Assembly: GCF_009831625.1 (NCBI RefSeq)
Contig: NZ_WUUS01000013.1
Coordinates: forward strand, 37,830-101,829
DNA length: 64,000 nucleotides
Origin: Halobaculum saliterrae
GTDB lineage: Archaea; Halobacteriota; Halobacteria; Halobacteriales; Haloferacaceae
Direction of reading: 5' to 3'
Position numbers and translations under genes: made by a program. The notes beneath the pieces are model-generated. The model made no database searches. It saw only the letters and a program-made list of their open reading frames with translations, and was not told the DNA's origin. This document shows positions 31,799-39,476 of the stretch, piece after piece (position 1 is the stretch's first letter; each line of letters starts with the position of its first letter).

Positions 31799-32122
31799 AT
31801 GTCCTACGAGCCACCGACGCCGCCGGCGGAACTCCCGACAGATATCGTCAACACACTCAACGGCTACTCGCCGGACCAGCTCCAGCACGTCGCGCGCTAC
31901 GCCGAAGAGCTGGCGGAGCACAAAGCTCGCGAAGCCCGTCTCGAAGAGGAGTCGGAGGATGACGAGATCGACGAGCGGCCGGACGACCTTCCAGACGACG
32001 TCCCGTCGAAGGCCACGATCACGATCAAGGAGATCAACGACAACCGCTACTACTACTGGCAGTGGCGGGAAGGTGACAAAGTGAAGTCGAAGTACAAGAG
32101 TCCGGTTAACCCAGACGAGTAG
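31799..32122 (+). CDS. DUF6788-type small protein
   Basis: 107 aa from the ATG at 31799. A helix (YSPDQLQHVARYAEELAEHKAREARLEEE) is followed by an acidic linker and a basic, aromatic C-terminus NRYYYWQWREGDKVKSKYKSPVNP. That YYYWQWREG-K-K-KY pattern is the one I associate with the DUF6788 family, common in haloarchaea and bacteria on mobile elements, possibly DNA-binding. It sits between inverted repeat copy 6 and the convergent orc1 gene. Confidence 0.7.
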   Translation: MSYEPPTPPAELPTDIVNTLNGYSPDQLQHVARYAEELAEHKAREARLEEESEDDEIDERPDDLPDDVPSKATITIKEINDNRYYYWQWREGDKVKSKYKSPVNPDE

Positions 32123-32209
32123 TCGAAGCAGATCACACCCACCCCACGTGCCCGACGTGTCGAGAGATACACTCGTGACCAGGGGTGTGGTCAGCGACCG
32201 AAACGGGAG

Positions 32210-33490
32210 CTAGGCCAAGTCCTCCAACCGGCTGTCCCGAAGGACAGATTTCAACACGATACCCGTGTCCTGAACCAACCGATGTTCGAGGTAACTGCCT
32301 TCACCCCGGCCACCTCCGGTCCGGGTTGATTCAACGACGCCGAGGAATGCCTGCTCTTTCAACAGCTCGTAGACACGGTGCTCGCTGAGAGTCTTCGCGT
32401 CAGCCTTCTCTGTCGTCGCCTGATACCGTTCGTAAATCCGGTTGGTCGAAAACCCGTCCTCGTTCGGATTCTCTTCGGTGAGCAGCGCGAGCGAATAGAG
32501 GATGAATTTGACCTGTGTCGTCGATCCACGGAGAAGCTCCTCGAACCGATCGATTTCAGCCCACTCCTGGGCATCGCGAACGTGTTCCTCGACGACTGTA
32601 TCGACGTTTTCTCGCTCGGCTAGTTCGCCGGCGTGACGAAGAATTTCGATTGCTTTTCTGGCGTCACCGTGTTCCTGAGCGGCTAGAGCCGCCGTCAGCG
32701 GAATCACATCATCGGAGAGAACGCCATCGTGGAACGCGTCCCGTCGGTGCTTCATAATCTCGCGCAGTTGATTCGCGTCGTAGGGTTGGAAGACGAACTC
32801 CTCTTCGCGAAGACTGGACTTGACGCGTTCGTTCAGCTGGTCGCGATACTCGATTTTGTTGCTGACTGCGATGACGCCTAGGTGGCAATCCGCTTTCCCC
32901 GATTCGCGAGCCCGCGAGAGCTGCATAAGAATATCATCGTCATCGAGTCGGTCCACCTCGTCGAGAATGATGATGACTGACTCGTAGGCAGTATCCAAAA
33001 TCTCCCAGAGATAGTCGTAGTATTCACCGCTGCCAATCCCTGCGCGTGGAATATCGAAGTCAGTCTCGTCCGTCTCGTTGAGTGAACGAGTCACCGTCCT
33101 CGCGACGCGTGTCTGTGTGTTGTGCTGCGCGCAGTCGACGTAAACCGTGCCGACGGACACACCGTTCGACTCCGCGGCTCGGCGGGCTCGTTCGGTGACG
33201 TGACGGGCAACGAGCGACTTCCCGGTTCCCGTTTTGCCGTAAATAATCACGTTGTTGGGCGGATCGCCACGAACGATCGGTCGGAGTTCAGCAGCAACGG
33301 CCTTGATCTCGCCATCCCGGCCGACGATACGGCCGCTTTCAGGGACGTGGCCAACCTTCAGCAGCTCCTTGCGAGCGAAAATGTTGGCGCGGTCGGGATC
33401 GTCTTCATCAAAGTCAAAGAGGGGATCGTCAGCGGGATCCTCGTAGCGGCCGTCGAAGTCAGAGAGTTGGGACGGTTCCTCAGCCATCAA
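32210..33490 (-). CDS. orc1: Orc1/Cdc6 replication initiator (origin-linked)
   Basis: 426 aa, typical length. The AAA+ core has Walker A (YGKTGTGKS, about residues 83-92) and Walker B (IIILDEVDRLDDDD, about 168-181). The C-terminal winged helix is at about 330-415 and would bind the origin boxes. The N-terminus FARKELLKVGHVPESGRIVGRD is characteristic of haloarchaeal Orc proteins. The gene reads away from an array of at least six matching 24-bp boxes, so this is a self-contained origin-initiator unit able to drive replication of the element. Confidence 0.95.
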   Translation of the reverse strand: MMAEEPSQLSDFDGRYEDPADDPLFDFDEDDPDRANIFARKELLKVGHVPESGRIVGRDGEIKAVAAELRPIVRGDPPNNVIIYGKTGTGKSLVARHVTERARRAAESNGVSVGTVYVDCAQHNTQTRVARTVTRSLNETDETDFDIPRAGIGSGEYYDYLWEILDTAYESVIIILDEVDRLDDDDILMQLSRARESGKADCHLGVIAVSNKIEYRDQLNERVKSSLREEEFVFQPYDANQLREIMKHRRDAFHDGVLSDDVIPLTAALAAQEHGDARKAIEILRHAGELAERENVDTVVEEHVRDAQEWAEIDRFEELLRGSTTQVKFILYSLALLTEENPNEDGFSTNRIYERYQATTEKADAKTLSEHRVYELLKEQAFLGVVESTRTGGGRGEGSYLEHRLVQDTGIVLKSVLRDSRLEDLA

Positions 33491-34632
33491 TATCAGACAT
33501 CGCGGATGGGACCTACTTAATGATTTGGCTACCTCGACCAGAGTGTAAATCGGGCTATGGTCGTCTTCTGATGTTTTGTCGCTGGCGTATCATCCTCACA
33601 AAGGGTCGAGTCGGTCCCGAGTGAAATCGGATTTGGAGCGAGAGTTACCGACGCAGACCGGCACCCCCAATCCAGAGTGAAAACGCCAGACTGGAGCGGG
33701 TTTGACACACCCCTGGTCAAGAGTGAATAGCCCTCCATCCGGGAGTAGCGTACTTGGTTGAGACGACACCCCCCGTCCAGAGTGTATCTCCCGAACCGGG
33801 GAATCAATCATTTCTATGAGAGGACACATCGGCCCTGGACGTCTGACGCACGGCAGACACCCCTCGTCCAGAGTGAAAGCGCTGGTGTGACGAGCTGGAG
33901 TGGAGTGTGAACCTCGAGTGATGCTGACGAGCGTTCGTCGGCACCCCCAATCAAGAGCGAAGACGCAGGTCAGATCTCCAGCCGAAGTAAAGCAGGGTAC
34001 AATCGGAACTGTCGGAATCGGGTGTCTTGATTACGGTTGACGAGGAAGATCAGGAGATATCAATCCCGATTTCGGCTTTGATGCCGCTTAGCTGGTTAAC
34101 GAATAGTCAGAATGACGACAGTTCCCTCAACGTCTCATAAATCACGGACGATGGAATCGAACCCCCACACCCCTCGTCCAGAGTGAAACAGTGCGAGAGT
34201 CCCTCGGTTGACCCGGCAGTAACCACACGACGAGTCGGTGGGAAGTGCCGAAATCACAAGACGTGAGACGAGTATCCCTCGAACAGCAGTCGTCACACAG
34301 TCGAAGTTCCTCTAAACATGCCAATCTTCATAGTATTACCTAGAGGTTTTATTACTACCTACCTCTTACCGTTCTCCAAGTGCATTCAGCTCAAGGAAGA
34401 GGACGAAGGCGGCATTCGTCGGGGTGGTTTCGAACCGCTGCTCGTGTATGTTGTTCCATTTCTTCCGTGTTCTCCCGTCTCAGGCAGTCTTTCCGTGATT
34501 CTTGCTAATCTTCTCCCACGAGAACCCCCGTTTCCCGTGGACCTTACCGCACTCTCTTGATTGGTTTTCACTCTGGACGAGGGGTGTGTGGGCGAGGTAT
34601 TCTCTCCACTCCTTTCCGTGTCTCCACTCAGA
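33491..34632. other. Replication origin region with ORB-like boxes
   Basis: About 1.1 kb without a real gene between orc1 and polB. Boxes with the core (CACCCC)NCGTCCAGAGTGAAA occur on + at 33661, 33706, 33767, 33857, 33941 and 34167, with degenerate ones near 33530 and 33614; one inverted copy is at 34565-34590. Between the last forward box and the inverted one is a pyrimidine/AT-rich stretch (34325-34375) that could be the unwinding element. This is the classic archaeal arrangement of ORBs beside orc1/cdc6. Confidence 0.9.
33661..34590. repeat. ORB-like origin recognition boxes
   Basis: Individual boxes: 33661-33685, 33706-33730, 33767-33790, 33857-33880, 33941-33965, 34167-34190 (+) and 34565-34590 (-). 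The shared part is CCAGAGTGAAA preceded by CACCCC(T/C/A)C(G/A). Spacing is irregular (45-230 bp), unlike CRISPR or iterons. Confidence 0.88.
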
Positions 34633-34673
34633 TTAACCAACAACTCTCCCGATATCTCGATAGTGTTGGTTAA
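34633..34673. repeat. TTAACCAACA inverted repeat, copy 7
   Basis: Arms at 34633-34642 and 34664-34673, 21-bp spacer, extended by AGA/TCT at the flanks. It ends 2 nt from the polB stop, between polB and the origin. Confidence 0.95.
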
Positions 34674-34675
34674 TC

Positions 34676-36835
34676 TCACTCAATCTCGGTGAAGGCGGCC
34701 AGGTCTGTTTCCCGAGTTTCCGCGATCTCGTGTCGAATCTCCGTCCGATCCCAACCAAGCGGTGCCAGCACACTCTCGACAGCTCTGACGAGTTGCGTCT
34801 CGTAGTACGACGCATCGTACGACTCTATCTCTTCGTGTGCTAACGCGACCCGCGCTCGCGAGCTTTTCTCGTCGTCGACAACTACGTACTCGATGTCCTG
34901 TCCCGGGTGGATGGCGAGGTCCTGGTCCCGAGCCCGCTTCAGCGCCGCCACGTTCTGTGTGTTCTGCGTGTATCTCTCTAGCGGCTTGGAGACACGATTC
35001 CGTTCGACGAGCTGCTTGACCGGCACCGTCCCAGCGTGGAGGCGACTAATCGCGTCCTGGAGACAGTCGAGTACGGCCTCCGGAGATCGAGTCGCGTCGA
35101 GCCGTTCGAGACAGTCCCGCTGGACGTCCTCGATGAACGGTGGGGTCGAACGCTGCCGGGCTTCGATACCGCGTATCTTGAACTCGTCGTCGCCGGCGAC
35201 CTTCCCGAAGTATTTCGTCAACGCACCAGCGTCGCTCTCGCGCTGCGGCACGAATGCGACCCAGTCGTAGTGGGCTTCGTATTCGAGCCGAATCTCGACG
35301 CGTTCCGTGATCTCCGTCGCGAGCGTCTCGAGGTCCTCGCGGTCATCGTCGTCGACGTCGGGGTCCGGCGTCACCCAGATGGAGTCGACGATACCGTGAA
35401 CGACCCGCCAGCCGCCGGCTTCCAATCGCTGTTTCGCCGTCAGCAGAATCTCGCGAGCAAACGCGTTGATCGCTTCGTGGCACTCGATGCGGCCGAATTT
35501 CGCGTTGCTGAACCCCTGGTAGCCGAAGCAGGCGACGAGGATCCACTTCAGCGCACCCGACCGTCCCTCGAGTTCCGCCAGTCGGTCCTCGTCGGGGTCG
35601 TCCCGTTCCTTCTCGCGACGGATGGCCGCCTTGATCTCGTCGCGAGCCTCGATGATCGGCTGTAGGACGTCGACGAGGTAGCCCCGGTCGTCGCAGATCG
35701 AGTATCCGAGCCCAGGCACGTCCTCGCGGTCGCTGTGGCAGTCACACCGGATGACATCCGGTGAGACGTTTCGCGTGCAGATGATGTTCGGGTACAATGA
35801 GGAGAAGTCGAGTTCATGGACGTTCTCGTGGAGGCCAACCTCGGGAGCGAAGATGAAGCCGCCGCGGTCGGCGTCGTGGAGCGTCCCCATCGGTTTGAAA
35901 AACTCGTGGCGCCAGGAGTTCCACGGGACGAGGACGCCGCGGTCGTGGGCCTCGCAGATCTGGATCGCCGTGAGCACGTTCCCAATCGACGCCCACGCGA
36001 GCTCCTGGACGGGCTTCTTCGAGCGCGACACGAGATCGAGGACGCCGTCGAGGTTCGTCTCCCCGTAGAAGAACGTGTTCGACTCGTCGATGATCGCCCG
36101 CCCGGGGACGTTGTACCGCGCCTGCGAGTGACCGACGCGACCGTAGCTCGAGTACGATGACCGACTCGCGAGCTGCTGGTATTCGACGTCCGGCCACCGA
36201 CTCAGCGAGAAGTCGTCGACGCCGGGGTCCGTCGCCATCTCGTACAGGGTCGGGACAATCTCGCTGGTTGAGCAGACCAGGACGTCCGGATCGTGTGCGT
36301 TGAGCGCCCCTTTGACGGCGGTCAGGATGTCCGTCGGCGAGCCGGTGACGGTGTCGCCGGCGACGGACAGCTCCCCATAGACGTCGTTGCTCGTTTCGGT
36401 CACCGGGACGCTAAGCCGGAGCGTCGACAGTTCACTCGCCGGTGTCGGATCGACGCCGGTCTTTAGACAGTACCGGAACTCCCGCGAGAAGTCGATGTTG
36501 AAGCAGGCGAGATCCCCGACTGGATAGTCCAACAGCTGGCGCGCTTGCCGGGCGAGTGGGGTGACGCGGTCGATGTGGGCGACGTCGACGGCGAGGACGG
36601 TCTCCTCGTCCCGTCGAAAGCCCGGTCGTCGCGCATCCATTTCGGTCGCGACGACGTCCGGGTGCTGATCGTACACCGACTGGAGTGTCGTGAGGTCGAG
36701 GTCGGACGCTGGGTCGCGAGCGGCGACGTAGAAGCGTGGCGTGTATTCATCGCGCTCGGTCGCGACGGCGCCGTCGGCGGTTGCCTCCCACTCTAGAACG
36801 CGGCCGTCATTCAGGAAATCGATGGTAAATGGCAC
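34676..36835 (-). CDS. polB: Family-B DNA polymerase with altered motif C
   Basis: 719 aa, shorter than chromosomal PolB. Motif A is intact (ELDFSSLYPNII, about residues 341-352). Motif B is KWILVACFGYQGF (about 427-439) with Cys where Asn is usual. Motif C reads HGIVDSIWV (about 478-486): the first Asp of the usual DTDS is replaced but the second is kept. I see no clear exonuclease DxE motif in the N-terminal 250 residues. It may be a translesion or specialised replicative enzyme of the element, or partly degenerate. Its promoter element matches that of the RadA-like gene. It reads towards the origin. Confidence 0.88.
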   Translation of the reverse strand: MPFTIDFLNDGRVLEWEATADGAVATERDEYTPRFYVAARDPASDLDLTTLQSVYDQHPDVVATEMDARRPGFRRDEETVLAVDVAHIDRVTPLARQARQLLDYPVGDLACFNIDFSREFRYCLKTGVDPTPASELSTLRLSVPVTETSNDVYGELSVAGDTVTGSPTDILTAVKGALNAHDPDVLVCSTSEIVPTLYEMATDPGVDDFSLSRWPDVEYQQLASRSSYSSYGRVGHSQARYNVPGRAIIDESNTFFYGETNLDGVLDLVSRSKKPVQELAWASIGNVLTAIQICEAHDRGVLVPWNSWRHEFFKPMGTLHDADRGGFIFAPEVGLHENVHELDFSSLYPNIICTRNVSPDVIRCDCHSDREDVPGLGYSICDDRGYLVDVLQPIIEARDEIKAAIRREKERDDPDEDRLAELEGRSGALKWILVACFGYQGFSNAKFGRIECHEAINAFAREILLTAKQRLEAGGWRVVHGIVDSIWVTPDPDVDDDDREDLETLATEITERVEIRLEYEAHYDWVAFVPQRESDAGALTKYFGKVAGDDEFKIRGIEARQRSTPPFIEDVQRDCLERLDATRSPEAVLDCLQDAISRLHAGTVPVKQLVERNRVSKPLERYTQNTQNVAALKRARDQDLAIHPGQDIEYVVVDDEKSSRARVALAHEEIESYDASYYETQLVRAVESVLAPLGWDRTEIRHEIAETRETDLAAFTEIE

Positions 36836-36862
36836 TATGTCGCCAAGATATTGGCCTTAACA

Positions 36863-36886
36863 ATAAGCCGCGGCGTGTCGCTTCCG
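36863..36886 (-). promoter_or_regulatory. polB promoter: conserved GACACGCCGCGGCTTAT element
   Basis: Read on the minus strand, CGGAAGCGACACGCC is followed by GCGGCTTAT. The TTAT lies about 28 nt before the ATG, as expected for the TATA box of a leaderless transcript. The same 24 bp with one change precedes the gene at 43946. Confidence 0.8.
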
Positions 36887-36974
36887 AATTTCCGGAACAG
36901 ACGCGAAGCACCTTCTAAAGTACATATTTGGACGCTTTGTACATTCTCGCATCTTTCCGGGATTCGTAATTCGA

Positions 36975-37017
36975 TTAACCAACAAACTCCGAATCCACCG
37001 TCCCAGTTGTTGGTTAA
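36975..37017. repeat. TTAACCAACA inverted repeat, copy 8
   Basis: Perfect arms at 36975-36984 and 37008-37017 with a 23-bp spacer, between the divergent polB and wHTH operon. Confidence 0.95.
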
Positions 37018-37158
37018 CCTAGTGGGGATACTCAACCACACCAGCAATCGAGTAACAACCCTGTAATCGTACTTGCCAAGATCTTCTCTCCCCGATGGAA
37101 CCACCAAGCTATTCTCTGAACAGCCGATTCTTTTATTATATAGTCTCGGAAAAGTTCG

Positions 37159-37276
37159 CTTGGCAACTTGGCAATATCGAGAGCCGGGAACAATATCGGA
37201 ACTACTTATATAACGTGGGTGTTTCCGAAGAGAGGTCACCACGAAAAAGATTCCAAGATTGCCAAAGTACTATATA
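37159..37276 (+). promoter_or_regulatory. Promoter and TTGGCAA sites of the wHTH operon
   Basis: Two abutting CTTGGCAA repeats (37159-37166, 37167-37174) and an inverted TTGCCAAAG (37259-37267) flank the region. A TATA box (TATATA, 37271-37276) is 28-33 nt before the ATG at 37304, fitting a leaderless transcript. The rest of 36887-37303 shows no gene. Confidence 0.6.
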
Positions 37277-37303
37277 GATGGAGATATGAAGGGTAAAGTG
37301 TCG

Positions 37304-37705
37304 ATGTCCGAGAACCAGAAAACCCTCGAAAATTTGCTCGTTGATGAGCAAGAGATGCACGAAGAGATCCTTCATGATCTCCTGGAAGAGTACATTCGAA
37401 TTGGCAAGCAGAGTGGGGACCTTATCCCACAATACCTCTTCCGGGATCTGACGGCAAAGAAAAAGACGCTGATAGTACTGCTGGCACAGAAGGCTCGTGC
37501 GGAACTGGATATGGTCGACACCAAGTGGATGACTCCAGGTGAGATTAGCACACAAAGTGGGGTCAATCAGAACACGGTGTACCCCACAGTAAGGGAATTA
37601 GATAACGAGGGTTTAGTTGAGAGCGACGACGGTGCCTATCGCATTCCCTCGTATAGTATCGACCAAGTCCGTGACTATATTAACGAAGGTGATACCGATG
37701 AGTGA
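37304..37705 (+). CDS. Small winged-helix protein 1 of tandem set
   Basis: 133 aa from the ATG at 37304, chosen for its distance to the TATA box; ATGs at 37278 and 37286 are alternatives. Residues 1-45 are helical and charged. Residues about 60-125 form a winged helix (MTPGEISTQSGVNQNTVYPTVRELDNEGLVE, wing DDGAYRI). It is the first of three consecutive proteins of 133-134 aa that overlap one another (8 nt, 14 nt). This suggests a set of small paralogous or co-acting DNA-binding proteins that assemble together. Function unknown. Confidence 0.75.
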   Translation: MSENQKTLENLLVDEQEMHEEILHDLLEEYIRIGKQSGDLIPQYLFRDLTAKKKTLIVLLAQKARAELDMVDTKWMTPGEISTQSGVNQNTVYPTVRELDNEGLVESDDGAYRIPSYSIDQVRDYINEGDTDE

Positions 37706-38102
37706 CAGCGCTGAAAATCTTGAGGAACAAGTTGAGGAGCTGAAGCAGCGAGTCACGGAGATCGAAAATCGACTCGACGGGACAGAACAGCCAACCGCTG
37801 GAGCGAATCTCAGGGAGTTTGTTGAGGAAAACGATCCCTCGAGTCACACTGAGCGGTCCCTCTATATTGCGTACTACCTCGAAACCCAACGTGGGATTGA
37901 CGAGTTCACGGTTGGTGATATCGAGGATGCTTATCGTGAGTGTCGAGTCCAACCTGCCGGTAATATGAGCGACGTACTGGGTCGGATGGAAGATCGTGAT
38001 TGGGTCCTTCGGGCAGGTACTGACGGCCGTGCACAGCTGTGGAAATTGACCGCAACCGCCCTGAAAACCGTCGAGGAGGGTTCGAACAATGGATCTGAAT
38101 GA
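37698..38102 (+). CDS. Small coiled-coil/winged-helix protein 2 of tandem set
   Basis: 134 aa. Its ATG overlaps the previous stop by 8 nt (ATGAGTGA). The first 30 residues are a coiled coil (AENLEEQVEELKQRVTEIEN), likely for dimerisation. The remaining part is a winged-helix-like domain (YIAYYLETQRGIDEFTVGDI, VLGRMEDRDWVLRAG). It overlaps the next gene by 14 nt. The coiled coil makes it a good candidate for the oligomerising member of the three-protein set. Confidence 0.72.
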   Translation: MSDSAENLEEQVEELKQRVTEIENRLDGTEQPTAGANLREFVEENDPSSHTERSLYIAYYLETQRGIDEFTVGDIEDAYRECRVQPAGNMSDVLGRMEDRDWVLRAGTDGRAQLWKLTATALKTVEEGSNNGSE

Positions 38103-38490
38103 ACGAATCAACGAGGAGATGGTCGTCGACGATGCGACGATCTTAGAATCGGAGTTCGACCGTGTTAAGAAGCTATTCGACCTACATAGTGACGGAACTA
38201 TCAATCTGGACAGTCGAACTCGGTCGCTCGATGCTGAACTCCAAATTCTGGTGTACTTCATCGGGCAGCGGTTCGCGTCTGAGGCCGACCTAGTGGATGA
38301 CCCAGAACTGGAGTCGTCATTCTTCTACAGTCGCATCGATAAGAGCGACCGTACTGTTCGGAACTACCTTCAGAAACTCCGCGAAGCGGGGTATCTTTCG
38401 AAAGAGGGGCAAAGTCATCACGAACTCCTCGTTGAGAACCTGCCCGAGGCTCTTGATGAAATTGAGGATGCGATGGGGGGTGGTGAGTGA
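38089..38490 (+). CDS. Small winged-helix protein 3 of tandem set
   Basis: 133 aa. The N-terminal helix (ATILESEFDRVKKLFDLHSD) is followed by a helical domain and a winged helix (SFFYSRIDKSDRTVRNYLQKLREAGYLSKEG). Layout, length and position match the two preceding genes. The stop overlaps the next ATG by 1 nt (TGATG). All four genes of this operon are therefore translationally coupled. Confidence 0.72.
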   Translation: MDLNERINEEMVVDDATILESEFDRVKKLFDLHSDGTINLDSRTRSLDAELQILVYFIGQRFASEADLVDDPELESSFFYSRIDKSDRTVRNYLQKLREAGYLSKEGQSHHELLVENLPEALDEIEDAMGGGE

Positions 38491-39476
38491 TGACCACAAA
38501 ACGACTCTTTAGACGTCCGAAGCACACGGAAGATGTTCTCGGAGAAATCACTAGTGGGGCATCTACTACTGAAGAAGTCGCTGAAGGGCTCGGCAATTCG
38601 CGCAAGACAGCGATGAATAAAATCCATGATGGTGTCATCCTCGGCTTGATCAACCGAGAAGATGGTCAGCTTTCAGTGACCGAGGACGCAAGACGGGTCG
38701 TCCAACTGCAGGATCTAACCCCTCTACGCGAGGCCTTTGAGAAACTTCCGGGTGTCTCAAAGCTTCTCAATCAGATCCAGGACGACTCTGTGACATTTGA
38801 AGAAGCTGGTCGTCTTATCAGCTTCGAGACTAAATCTGGTGCTGCAGCTGAAGATACTTTTCGAGCATATGGCTCTGTCTATGCTCATTGGATTAGCTAT
38901 CTTGATCTCGGTACTAGATCTGACGGCGTTCTCGCTTCGAGCCCAGAACAAGTTTCGGTCGAAACGGAGCCCTTAGAAAACCCGCGGGGAGCAAACTGTC
39001 CCCGCGTTGCTCCGGAGAAAGTCTTTGAGTTACTTCCTCGCATCTCGAAGGCAGACTCCCGTGAGGATTTGGAGGCGAGTACGGAGATGTCTACAAAAAC
39101 GGTCGAAAAGACCCTATCGACCTGTTATGCCCTTGGGATTGCTGACTATACACGTACTGGTCCGGTTGTAACTGACCGAGGAAGAGAGCTGCAACAATCC
39201 AGCATTGGCAACCGAAAAAAGATTCTCGCTGAAGAATTGCTCAAGATCCCGTTGGTTCGAGCGTTCTGTGAGGAAGCCCCTGATGAGGAATTCAGTGCTG
39301 AAACTGTGATGAATCGGGTTTCAGAAGACCATCTTAAAGGTTGGAGTGAAGTCACCGTTCAGACTCGTGCCAACCGACTCATCCCTTGGCTCACCTACAC
39401 TGAGATTGCGGATGACGAGACCCACGGAGAATTAGTTCTATCAGCAGAGCCCGATGAACAAGCTGTAACGCCGTAG
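38490..39476 (+). CDS. Double winged-helix protein
   Basis: 328 aa from the ATG at 38490. Two winged-helix segments are visible, at about residues 10-65 (STTEEVAEGLGNSRKTAMNKIHDGVILGLI) and about 185-240 (EDLEASTEMSTKTVEKTLSTCYALGIADY). Each is followed by a helical block (for example LREAFEKLPGVSKLLNQI). The arrangement parallels the 313-aa protein at 41297 in the opposite operon. Its stop directly abuts the stop of the HerA-like gene (39476/39477), so the operons converge with no spacer. Confidence 0.7.
   Translation: MTTKRLFRRPKHTEDVLGEITSGASTTEEVAEGLGNSRKTAMNKIHDGVILGLINREDGQLSVTEDARRVVQLQDLTPLREAFEKLPGVSKLLNQIQDDSVTFEEAGRLISFETKSGAAAEDTFRAYGSVYAHWISYLDLGTRSDGVLASSPEQVSVETEPLENPRGANCPRVAPEKVFELLPRISKADSREDLEASTEMSTKTVEKTLSTCYALGIADYTRTGPVVTDRGRELQQSSIGNRKKILAEELLKIPLVRAFCEEAPDEEFSAETVMNRVSEDHLKGWSEVTVQTRANRLIPWLTYTEIADDETHGELVLSAEPDEQAVTP

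Noticed and set aside
34095..34105. Single TGGTTAAC-like half-site in the origin
   Set aside because: No partner arm at 21-23 bp spacing, so it is not counted as a repeat copy.
33661..34590. CRISPR array at the origin
   Set aside because: Boxes are degenerate, spaced irregularly by 45-230 bp, one is inverted, and no cas gene is near. They are ORB boxes.
36835..37242. Minus-strand frame upstream of polB
   Set aside because: It runs through the promoter element and inverted repeat copy 8 and has no protein-like features.
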